In this document: positions 43,976 to 51,219 of the stretch, piece after piece
Position numbering within the stretch: position 1 is the stretch's first letter
Layout of the letters: the number at the start of each line of letters is the position of its first letter
Assembly: GCA_002842735.1 (NCBI GenBank)
Contig: PHEB01000008.1
Span: 1 to 64,000, forward strand
DNA length: 64,000 nucleotides
Origin: Alphaproteobacteria bacterium HGW-Alphaproteobacteria-7
GTDB taxonomy: Bacteria > Pseudomonadota > Alphaproteobacteria > Sphingomonadales > Sphingomonadaceae
Direction of reading: 5' to 3'
Translations under genes and position numbers: made by a program
The notes under the pieces: generated by a model
Told to the model about the DNA's origin: nothing
The model's input: the letters and a program-made list of their open reading frames with translations, nothing else
Database searches by the model: none

Positions 43976-44857
43976 TTACCACCCCCCCGATGCGCCGCCG
44001 CCGCCGAACGACCCGCCGCCGCCGGAAAAGCCCCCACCGCCGCCAAATCCACCGCCAAAGCCGCCGCCGCCCCAGCCATCATCATCGCCGTCCGACAGCG
44101 CGCCGCGCAAAATCGCGCTGCCCACTTCCCACAGGATAATGTCGCGGGCGGTGTCGCCCATGTCGCGGCCCAGCGAACCTTCGCGCGCGCCCCACGGGCC
44201 AGCGCCCTTGGAACGATATTTGCGCCGCCGCCTGCGCCCGGACATGATCGGCAGGATGAAAAAGAAGACCATGAACGCCAGCCAGATCAGCACGCCCACG
44301 GGAAATCCGCCGTCGCCTGCGCGCTTTTTGCCCGCGTCGGCGGCGATTTGCGCGGCTTCTTCGGGGGGCAATTGCAACTGGGTGATGATCGCGTCGGTGC
44401 CTGCCTCGATCCCGCCGGGGAAGTCCCCGTCGCGGAAAGCGGGAAGGATTTGGTTCTGGATGATCAATGCCGACAGCGCATCGGTCAGATAGCCTTCGAG
44501 GCCATAGCCAACCTCGATCCGCACCTTGCGATCATTGGGCGCGACCAGCAGCAGCGCGCCGTCATTGCGGCTTTCATCGCCAAGGCCCCAAGCCCGGCCG
44601 AGCTGATAGCCGTAATCGGATATGTCATAGCCGTTGAGGTCGGGAATCGTGGCGATCACCAACTGGCGCTGCGATTGGGTTTCGAGCGCTTCCAGCTTGG
44701 CGGTGAGCGCCGCTTCGGCTTCGGGCGTCAGAATGTCGGCATTATCGACCACCCGCCCGGTGAGTTCGGGAAATTGCGGCTGCGCGGCAAGGGGCGCGGC
44801 AAGCCACACCCCCGCCAGCGCGAGCACCGCAGCGAAGAGGAGGGTGAGGCGCTTCAT
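43976..44857 (-). CDS. YgcG-type TPM-domain protein with Gly-rich tail
   Basis: This 293-residue protein has a signal peptide (1-25), a TPM domain (about 30-150: VDNADILTPEAEAALTAKLEALE and RNDGALLLVAPNDRKVRIEVGYGLEG), one membrane helix near 190-210 and a tail made almost entirely of glycine, serine and phenylalanine (GGFGGGGGFSGGG type). This is the classical partner of LemA. The Gly-rich tail ends in the cytoplasm or periplasm depending on topology; its role is unknown. Confidence 0.9.
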   Translation of the reverse strand: MKRLTLLFAAVLALAGVWLAAPLAAQPQFPELTGRVVDNADILTPEAEAALTAKLEALETQSQRQLVIATIPDLNGYDISDYGYQLGRAWGLGDESRNDGALLLVAPNDRKVRIEVGYGLEGYLTDALSALIIQNQILPAFRDGDFPGGIEAGTDAIITQLQLPPEEAAQIAADAGKKRAGDGGFPVGVLIWLAFMVFFFILPIMSGRRRRRKYRSKGAGPWGAREGSLGRDMGDTARDIILWEVGSAILRGALSDGDDDGWGGGGFGGGFGGGGGFSGGGGSFGGGGASGGW

Positions 44858-45453
44858 GTCGCAGGTGCGCCGTCACCATCGTCAGTTGGCGGCGCTCCCG
44901 GTTGATTGGCTTCATCGAGGTGGGATTCCAACGCATTGACGCCTGCGCGCAAACCGGCTTGCCATTGATCCGCCTTGAAGTGCGGCACAACGGCTTCCTC
45001 GAAAAGAGTGGCAAATATTCGTCCAACTACCAACTTTTCCTCATCTTCCATGCTCTGAAAGGCATCGGCAGTGTCTTTGTCTTTGATGGCGAAGGAGGCG
45101 CTGAATACTCGATCTGCTGGGACGAGCACGAATACAACCCAATGCTTGCCGATCTTGCCAAGCTTCTCAAGCTTTTCTCCCACGGACGACGACAGTTTCC
45201 CCGAGTCGGCTCCCTGAAGCCCCGGAGATGTCACTAGGACGACGGCGACTCCGGCCCGCTCCTGAAGCTGCGCTAATCGCTCTTGCATTTCCTCTTTGAA
45301 TTCTGCCGTCAATACGCCCGCATCGTCGGCAACGAGGTCGTCGAAGCTGAGTGTCAGCTTGTTCGAACCAGTTGGCATGGCAGCGGCGGGCGATGTAAAC
45401 AGCACCCCCGCCAGCGCGAACACCAAGAGCAGGTAACGAAACACGCCGATCAA
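44854..45453 (-). CDS. Third TPM-like exported protein, atypical base composition
   Basis: This 199-residue protein has a signal peptide ending about residue 25 (PAAA-MP) and a TPM-like domain: FDDLVADDAGVLTAEFKEEMQERLAQLQERAGVAVVLVTSPGL, with the GKHWVVFVLVPADR strand. Unlike the canonical gene downstream it has no membrane tail and no Gly repeat; the end is Pro/Asp-rich. GC content and codon use are visibly lower than in lemA and ygcG on either side. Both ends overlap by four bases, so it fits the operon exactly. It may be an acquired or fast-evolving copy. Confidence 0.78.
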   Translation of the reverse strand: MIGVFRYLLLVFALAGVLFTSPAAAMPTGSNKLTLSFDDLVADDAGVLTAEFKEEMQERLAQLQERAGVAVVLVTSPGLQGADSGKLSSSVGEKLEKLGKIGKHWVVFVLVPADRVFSASFAIKDKDTADAFQSMEDEEKLVVGRIFATLFEEAVVPHFKADQWQAGLRAGVNALESHLDEANQPGAPPTDDGDGAPAT

Positions 45454-46052
45454 TTCGACGTCATATCAAGCGTTGGTGCGGCTTCGGCGCCTTCGGTCAC
45501 CGCCTTGTAAGGCACCATCGGTTCCGCGCCGTGGATGATGTTTGCGCCGATGGTGTCAGGGAAGGTGCGGATCGTGGTGTTATATTTGCGCACCGCTTCG
45601 TTGTAGTCGCGCAGCGCCACCGCGATGCGGTTTTCGGTGCCTTCAAACTGGCTCTGGAACGCGAGGTAGTTCTGGTTCGACTGGATCTGCGGATAGGCTT
45701 CGAAACTGGCCAGCAGACGCCCGATCCCGGCGCTCATCTGCGACTGCGCGGCAGCGAATTGCTCCATCTTGGCCGGGTCATTCAGATCATCTCCGGTGAT
45801 GTTGACGCTGGTCGCCTTGGCGCGCGCCTCGGTCACTTCGCGCAGGATGGTTTGTTCGTTTTCAGACGCGCCCTTCACAATCTCGGCAAGGTTGGGGATG
45901 AGATTGGCGCGGCGCTGGAACTGGGCTTCGACATCGGCCCATTTGGCCTTGGCTTCCTCCTCGGCAGCGGGGACAGAATTGATCCCGCAGGCGGCAAGGC
46001 TAAGCGCAGCGGCAGCGGCCAATGCGCCGCGCAGCATGGTGGTGAATTTCAT
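45450..46052 (-). CDS. lemA: LemA-family lipoprotein
   Basis: About 200 residues from the ATG at 46052, preceded by AGGAGGG. A lipobox LSLAAC sits at residues 16-21. The helical LemA domain follows with the family core KWADVEAQFQRRANLIPNLAEIVKG, NYLAFQSQFEGTENRIAVALRDYNEAVRKYN and FP. It is first in the operon lemA-TPM-ygcG-TPM. LemA proteins were named from antigens; the cellular role is still unclear. Confidence 0.92.
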   Translation of the reverse strand: MKFTTMLRGALAAAAALSLAACGINSVPAAEEEAKAKWADVEAQFQRRANLIPNLAEIVKGASENEQTILREVTEARAKATSVNITGDDLNDPAKMEQFAAAQSQMSAGIGRLLASFEAYPQIQSNQNYLAFQSQFEGTENRIAVALRDYNEAVRKYNTTIRTFPDTIGANIIHGAEPMVPYKAVTEGAEAAPTLDMTSN

Positions 46053-46229
46053 CGAAATGATCCCTCCTGATGGCGCTGACCCGCCAATAGCGGGCAGCGC
46101 GGCAACTCCTGTATTGTGGATATAGCACACCACTTTGCGGGTTCAAGCGGCGGGGTGCGGAAAGCTTGGCGCTTGGCAGCGCGCAAATGGAGTGCCAGAA
46201 GGACAGTATTGCGGATAAAGGGGATCAAT

Positions 46230-46649
46230 ATGCTATCGGATTTCAAGGCTTTCATCGCCAAGGGCAATGTCATGGATCTGGCCGTGGGGGTGATTATCGG
46301 CGCGGCATTCGGCGCAATCGTCAAATCGCTGACCGACGAAATCATCATGCCGGTGGTCGGCGCGATTTTCGGCAATATCGATTTTTCTGATCGCTACCTC
46401 GTGCTGTCCGGCGAAGTTGCGGATGGCACCACGCTGGCCGCAGCGCGCGAAGCGGGCGCAAATGTGATCGGGCTGGGGGCGTTTGTGTCGGTGCTGATCA
46501 ACTTTGTGATCCTCGCCTTCATCATCTTTCTGATGGTGCGGTATGTCACCAAGGTGAGCACGCAGTTCAGCAAGCCCGAAGAGGCAGCACCCGCAGGCCC
46601 AAGCGAAGTGGAGCTGCTGACCGAGATCAGGGACGCGTTGAAGAAATAA
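46230..46649 (+). CDS. mscL: Large-conductance mechanosensitive channel
   Basis: This 139-residue pentameric tension-gated channel releases solutes on osmotic downshock. The start ATG at 46230 opens the amphipathic helix [23 protein letters not shown]1 carries the gating stretch [17 protein letters not shown], a periplasmic loop follows, then TM2 [14 protein letters not shown] and the C-terminal helix [15 protein letters not shown]. Everything expected is present. Monocistronic. Confidence 0.96.
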   Translation: MLSDFKAFIAKGNVMDLAVGVIIGAAFGAIVKSLTDEIIMPVVGAIFGNIDFSDRYLVLSGEVADGTTLAAAREAGANVIGLGAFVSVLINFVILAFIIFLMVRYVTKVSTQFSKPEEAAPAGPSEVELLTEIRDALKK

Positions 46650-46658
46650 CCTTTGCTG

Positions 46659-46738
46659 CGTGAGCCCGCGCGCAGGCGGGGGCCTCCCAAGGCTTGGCGC
46701 TAATTTGCCGGGAGGTTCCCGCCTTCGCGGGAACGCAC
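46659..46738. repeat. Repeat pair with GC-rich palindromes, family D
   Basis: GTGAGCCCGCGCGCAGGCGG on the left and GGTTCCCGCCTTCGCGGGAA on the right; each arm is itself a hairpin (CCCGC / GCGGG). It sits directly behind mscL and ahead of the ssrA promoter and could terminate mscL transcription. A related single arm is at 39920-39944. Confidence 0.7.
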
Positions 46739-46753
46739 AATAGGGCTGCTCAC

Positions 46754-46781
46754 TTCACATTCAGGATTGGCGCGCTATATC
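46754..46781 (+). promoter_or_regulatory. Probable sigma-70 promoter of ssrA
   Basis: TTCACA (46754-46759), 16 bases, TATATC (46776-46781). It stands a few bases upstream of the expected 5' end of the permuted tmRNA precursor. No other promoter-like pair is closer. Confidence 0.5.
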
Positions 46782-46787
46782 GGCGGT

Positions 46788-47125
46788 GTCGGGCAACCGA
46801 CTATGGCGATAAATTGCTGCGTGCAATAGATGCAACGGACCCGGGGGCAGTACCCGGCGGCTCCACCAGAAACGGCGACTTTTCGCCCGTTCTGATGGGG
46901 CCGAACCAGGATCGACGTGTGTTGAAAAGCGTAGTTTTTGCCCGGGCTGAGTAACCCGCATAAGGCTCAAAAACCATAAGTGCCAACGATAACGAAGCAC
47001 TCGCAATCGCTGCGTAATTGATGGGCTAACGCCCTGATATTATTAGGCTAAAAAGCGCGGTTGGACCGACCGGGCAACAGAACGGATACCGGGGCTCCGG
47101 GGGTAGCTAGCAACAGAAACCCCCA
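46788..47125 (+). ncRNA. ssrA: tmRNA, circularly permuted two-piece type
   Basis: The tRNA-like half lies first: a T arm (CCGGG / CCCGG at 46841-46857), the 3' acceptor strand CGGCTCC (46858-46864), A and CCA (46866-46868). After a short spacer the 5' acceptor strand GGGGCCG (46897-46903) pairs with it, including a G-U at the third pair, the alanine identity mark. The coding half follows, with GGATCGACGTGTGTTGAAAAGC typical of alphaproteobacteria. The resume codon is GCC at 46982 and the tag is ANDNEALAIAA with a TAA at 47015-47017. Pseudoknot-forming GC-rich stretches continue to about 47125. The ends are estimates. The product rescues stalled ribosomes with SmpB; the two pieces arise by excision of the spacer. 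Confidence 0.93.
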
Positions 47126-47143
47126 CCAAACTGATGGCGCAAG

Positions 47144-47395
47144 CTACTGACGATCCGAATTGGCGGCCCGCAGCTCGGCCACTTCCTTTTCCAGCTTGAT
47201 CGCATCGAGGATCTTCGCCCCCGCCAGAAACACCGCGCCAGTGGTCGCCAGAAACAGCAGCTTGCCGCCAAAGCCGGGATATTCGGTCAGATAGGCGCTG
47301 CCCCGCGCCGTAGCGCCAAGTGCCAGCGCATAGATGATCGCGAACGCCTCAAAGCGGTTCTTGATCACAAACAGCCGACCGATCTTGCGTAGCAT
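47144..47395 (-). CDS. Small membrane protein of unknown function
   Basis: About 83 residues from the ATG at 47395 (MLRKIGRLFVIKN); the open frame extends nine codons further. Two membrane segments are likely (about 14-31 and 43-62), with AYLTEYPGFGGKLLF between them and a coiled-coil-like tail KLEKEVAELRAAN. I know it only as a conserved hypothetical of sphingomonads. It converges on the tmRNA gene. Confidence 0.72.
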   Translation of the reverse strand: MLRKIGRLFVIKNRFEAFAIIYALALGATARGSAYLTEYPGFGGKLLFLATTGAVFLAGAKILDAIKLEKEVAELRAANSDRQ

Positions 47396-47485
47396 GGCGA
47401 CTCCCGAACCTGCGCGACCCATTGCGTTGAGTCGCTTTAACAGTTTGGTAACTCTACGCCCAAGCGCAGTCTTCGCGCAAACGCG

Positions 47486-48748
47486 TTAACCAAGCTGTGC
47501 CAGATTGAGCGCATCGAGCAAGGCCAGCCGTGCCGAAATGACGCTGTTTGCGAGATTTTCCGAACCCAGATCGGCCGGATCGATCTGTTCGGGCCAATGC
47601 GCAGCGATGGTGCGTTCGATCAGTTCGGCTTTGGCTTCGGTAAGCAGGAAGCGCGGATCGACTGTGGCCGGGTCGCATACCACTCGCAGCCGCAGGCAGG
47701 CCGGGCCGCCACCGTTTGCCATCGACTGTTTCACATCGACCGGGATTACCTGCCGGATCGGGCCATTCCCGGCGAGCAACGCTTGCGCCCAAGCCCATAC
47801 GCTGGCGCTTTCACGGCATTCCTCGGGCACGATCAGCGTCATGCTGCCATCGGGAAGAGTCAGGAGCTGCGCGTTAAACAGATAGGTGCGGATCGCCTCT
47901 TGCAGCGAGACGGCGCTCGACGGCACCTCGACCACTTCGAGCGCAGGGAAGGCGGTGCGGATTGCGTCATAGGCCCGCTGCTGGTTGGCAAAGGCTTCGG
48001 CATGGGTGAACAGCACCGGGCCATTCGCGACCGCGACCACATCATTGTGGAACGCGCCTGCTTCAATCGCAGCCGGATTCTGTTCGATGAACACGGTGCG
48101 CGCCGGATCAAGCCCGTGCGCGCGCGCCACAAGACGGCTGGCCTGTTCGTGCTGGCGCGCGGGGAAGCGCCCGCCCCCCGTCTCAAAAGGCTGTTTGCCA
48201 TAGACGAACACCTCGACACCCGGCGCAGCGTGGCTTTCGCACAATCGCATATGATTGGCCGCGCCTTCATCGCCGAAGCTGGGCGGAACGGCATCGTGGA
48301 TCGTGAAGTGCCGCGAATCGCCGAATGCGATTTCCAGCTGGCGTTTGGTATCGGGCCATTCCTGCGCGCGGTGGAGCATGGTGACGAGGTTGGCCGGCGT
48401 CAGGTGGCAACGCCTGTCGGCGGTATCCGGGGCGGGGCTGACGGTGGCGGCATTGGCAGTCCACATCGACGATGCCGACCACGGCGCGGCGCGCAATTGC
48501 GGCAGCTCGCTGCCGTCCAATGCCAGCGCCTGCACCAATGCATGGTTGGGGCGAGGCAGGGGCAGCAGGAACCCCTGCACGCCCAGCCGCGCGAGGTTCC
48601 CGCGCATCTTCGCCACCCCCTGCAACGCCGCCGCGCGCGGGTAAGACGGATCGCCCGCATGGCTGGCGCTGGCGATATTGCCGAGGCTGAGGCCGGCATA
48701 ATTGTGGCTGGGGCCAACGATCCCGTCAAAATTGATTTCGGTGAGCAT
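47486..48748 (-). CDS. astB: N-succinylarginine dihydrolase
   Basis: This enzyme of about 420 residues makes succinylornithine, CO2 and two ammonia from N2-succinylarginine, the second step of the arginine succinyltransferase (AST) pathway. The start is placed at MLTEINFDGIVGPSHNYAGLS (48748; an ATG at 48760 is also possible); the frame upstream is repeat sequence. The C-terminal SMANGGGPACLRLRV carries the catalytic cysteine, and the family asparagine and histidine loops (AAWPSSMW-like: APWSASSMWTANAATVSP) are present. It lies downstream of astA with a REP pair between. Confidence 0.93.
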   Translation of the reverse strand: MLTEINFDGIVGPSHNYAGLSLGNIASASHAGDPSYPRAAALQGVAKMRGNLARLGVQGFLLPLPRPNHALVQALALDGSELPQLRAAPWSASSMWTANAATVSPAPDTADRRCHLTPANLVTMLHRAQEWPDTKRQLEIAFGDSRHFTIHDAVPPSFGDEGAANHMRLCESHAAPGVEVFVYGKQPFETGGGRFPARQHEQASRLVARAHGLDPARTVFIEQNPAAIEAGAFHNDVVAVANGPVLFTHAEAFANQQRAYDAIRTAFPALEVVEVPSSAVSLQEAIRTYLFNAQLLTLPDGSMTLIVPEECRESASVWAWAQALLAGNGPIRQVIPVDVKQSMANGGGPACLRLRVVCDPATVDPRFLLTEAKAELIERTIAAHWPEQIDPADLGSENLANSVISARLALLDALNLAQLG

Positions 48749-48761
48749 TCCTGTGTCCATC

Positions 48762-48869
48762 CCGTCATTGCGAGCGACCGCAAGGTCGCGCGGCAATCCA
48801 TGATCGAACCTTGCGGCAAGCGGGCGGGCCATGGATCGCCGCGTCGCTGCGCTCCTCGCGATGACGAGG
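48762..48869. repeat. REP-like inverted pair, family B, copy 2
   Basis: The left arm is CCGTCATTGCGAGC with an inner GGCAATCCATGATCG; the right arm is CCATGGATCGCCGC then CGCGATGACGAGG. It occupies the 126-base gap between astA and astB almost completely, as copy 1 does between gcdH and maiA. Confidence 0.85.
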
Positions 48870-48874
48870 GAGAG

Positions 48875-49891
48875 TTACCGCGCCACGCTCCACACGGTAT
48901 CGCCCTCGCTCACATCGAGCAGATCGGCGCTGGCCGAATCGATTGCGATGCCGCCGTCTGCGTCCAGCACCCTCGCACCAAAGCAGGCGCGGAAGGTGCC
49001 GAGCTGGCCGGTGGCAAGGATCGCCCGTTCACCTTCGCTGGCTGAAAGCGCGGTCACACTCGCCCGAACGCTGCCCTTCACGCTGGTCACATCATCGGTA
49101 TGCGCAACCATGGTCGGCCCGCCATCGAAGATATCGACATAGCCATCGTGGCGGAAGCCTTCGTTTTCTAGCATCCGCATCGCCGCGCGTCCGGTGGGGT
49201 GGGGCACGCCGATCACGCTGCGCGCATCATCATCAAGCATGGCGATATAGACCGGGTGTTTGGGCATCAGATCAGCGATGAACTGGTTGCCGTTGATCGC
49301 GTTGAAATAATCCGCATCCTGAAAACTCATCCCGAAGAACCGGCCTGCGACCCCGTCCCAGAACGGCGATCCGCCGCGTTCGTCAATGATCCCGCGCAGC
49401 TCCGCCAGAAGGCGATCGGCAAACCGCGCGCGGTGCATCGCCACGAACATATAACGCGACCGGGCGAGCAACAGGCCAAGCCCGCCCGCGCGTTCATTGG
49501 GGTGGAGGAATAACCCGCCGACTTCGCTCGATCCCTCAAGGTCGGTCACGAGGCTGAGCAGCTCGGCGCGCACGGTGCGGTCAAGTTCCTGCGAATACTG
49601 GGTCAGGGTGTTGAGGCGATAGGAATAGAACGGCCAGCGTTGCCCCACCTTGGTCATCAGCTGACAGGTGCCGCGCACCGTGCCGGTGCGGGCGTTTTCG
49701 AGCACCAGCACGAATTGTTCGTCCACCAGCTCATCGGCCTCGCGGGCAAAGGCCGCCTCGGCGCGTTCGAGCTTGGCCTTCAATGCGGCGCGGTCTGGCG
49801 GCAGGTTGGTGAAGCCCCCGCCGGTCAGCTTGGCCATTTCGTAGAGCGCCTCAAGATCGGCGGCACGCGCGGCGCGCAGGCGGAAGGTCAC
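48875..49891 (-). CDS. astA: Arginine N-succinyltransferase
   Basis: This 338-residue GNAT-fold enzyme transfers succinyl from succinyl-CoA to arginine, the first AST step. The family start FRLRAARAADLEALYEMAKLTGGGFTNLPPDR and the central YSYRLNTLTQYSQEL, GLFLHPNERAGGLGLLLARSRYMF and GRFFGMSFQDADYFNAINGNQFIADLMP are all recognisable. Its ATG overlaps the stop of the upstream M20 hydrolase gene by four bases, so the order M20-astA-astB is one operon. Confidence 0.95.
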   Translation of the reverse strand: MTFRLRAARAADLEALYEMAKLTGGGFTNLPPDRAALKAKLERAEAAFAREADELVDEQFVLVLENARTGTVRGTCQLMTKVGQRWPFYSYRLNTLTQYSQELDRTVRAELLSLVTDLEGSSEVGGLFLHPNERAGGLGLLLARSRYMFVAMHRARFADRLLAELRGIIDERGGSPFWDGVAGRFFGMSFQDADYFNAINGNQFIADLMPKHPVYIAMLDDDARSVIGVPHPTGRAAMRMLENEGFRHDGYVDIFDGGPTMVAHTDDVTSVKGSVRASVTALSASEGERAILATGQLGTFRACFGARVLDADGGIAIDSASADLLDVSEGDTVWSVAR

Positions 49892-51096
49892 GATATTGCT
49901 CCCTGTTCTAAATGGCCCATTGCGAGTCGCTCGATCACGCGGGCGGATAACGCCGCGCGCTCCGCAAGGCTGGGGACGATCAGATATTCGTCAGGGCTGT
50001 GGATCGCGCCGCCGCGCACGCCCATGGTGTCGACCACCGGGACGCCGCAGGCCGCGATATTATTGCCATCGCACACCCCGCCGGTCGATTGCCAGCGGAT
50101 ATCCTGCCCCAGTTCGGCGCCGCATTGGCGCACCAGATCGAACAGCTTTTGCGCGGCGTCATCGACCTTCTTGGGCGGGCGGGTCACGCCGCCGTGGCGA
50201 TGGGTGGTGACTTGATGAACGGCTTCAATATCGTCTAACAACGTGCTGAGATAACGCTCGAACCCTTCCATCGCCGTGGTCGATTTCGGGCGGATGTTGA
50301 AACGCAAAACCGCATGGTCGGGCACGACATTATTCGCCGCGCCGCCTTCCAGTTTGGCCGGGTTGATGGTGAGATCATCACGCTCCAGCGCCTTTAACCG
50401 CAGGACCAGATCGGCGGCGGCGACAATCGCATTGCGCCCTTCATGCGGATTGCGCCCGGCGTGGGCGGATTTGCCGGTGATCGTGATCGAATAATTGCCC
50501 GTGCCGCCGCGTTCATGCGCCAGCGTCCCATCGGGCAGGGCGGCCGGTTCATAGGTCAGCGCGGCGAGTTTGCCTGCTGCCAGTTCGGCAATCAGCGCGG
50601 AGCTGGCGAGCGAACCGGTTTCCTCGTCGGCATTGACCAGCACATCATAGCCGAGGCTGGAGGCGCTGGCGGTCTGCTCAAACGCGATCAGCGCGTGCAG
50701 CATCACCGCGATCCCGCCCTTCATATCGGCCACGCCGGGGCCGTTCAGTGTTTGATCGTCCAGCCAGCGCTGCTGCTGGAAGGCATGATCGGCGGGGAAC
50801 ACCGTGTCCATATGCCCGGTCAACAGGATGCGGCGGTTGGCCTGCGGGCGCACCCGCACCACCAGATGCTGGCCGTGCGGCTTGTCGAACGCGCTGCCAT
50901 CGGCGGCAATCGCGGTGACGGGGGCGGGGGCGATCATCTCCACCGTGCCGGGCAGCGCGGCGAATGCCTCAGCCAGTGCGGCGGCCTGCTGGGCGAGGCC
51001 GGGCAGATTGCCGGTGCCGGTGTTGATCGCGCTCCACGCCTGCACCTGCGCCAGCATGGCGGCGGCATCAAAGGCGGACGGTGTGATCGCGGTCAT
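49888..51096 (-). CDS. M20-family metallohydrolase, first gene of the ast operon
   Basis: This 402-residue di-zinc hydrolase of the ArgE/DapE/carboxypeptidase G2 type has the motifs LLTGHMDTVFPA (metal H and D), GPGVADMKGG (bridging D), NADEETGSLAS (catalytic E-E) and a final ligand H in AIHSPDEY. The dimerisation lid (from about 195: NYSITITGKSAHAGRNPHEGRNA) is present. Because astE and astD are absent here, and this gene is coupled to astA, it may take the place of succinylglutamate desuccinylase or act on another N-acyl amino acid. That role is inferred. Confidence 0.88.
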   Translation of the reverse strand: MTAITPSAFDAAAMLAQVQAWSAINTGTGNLPGLAQQAAALAEAFAALPGTVEMIAPAPVTAIAADGSAFDKPHGQHLVVRVRPQANRRILLTGHMDTVFPADHAFQQQRWLDDQTLNGPGVADMKGGIAVMLHALIAFEQTASASSLGYDVLVNADEETGSLASSALIAELAAGKLAALTYEPAALPDGTLAHERGGTGNYSITITGKSAHAGRNPHEGRNAIVAAADLVLRLKALERDDLTINPAKLEGGAANNVVPDHAVLRFNIRPKSTTAMEGFERYLSTLLDDIEAVHQVTTHRHGGVTRPPKKVDDAAQKLFDLVRQCGAELGQDIRWQSTGGVCDGNNIAACGVPVVDTMGVRGGAIHSPDEYLIVPSLAERAALSARVIERLAMGHLEQGAIS

Positions 51097-51219
51097 CCCC
51101 CACCTCTAGCCGCGTGTGCGCGCCAGTCCAACCCGTTGCAAAGTGCGCAGCCCTGCGCCATAGGGTCAGCCGTCCTCTCCTCCCCAGGTCTGCCCCACGC
51201 CAGCACCACGAGGACTTGA

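Noticed and set aside
48749-48832. Upstream extension of the astB frame
   Set aside because: It is REP-B sequence, and the family start MLTEINFDG lies inside.
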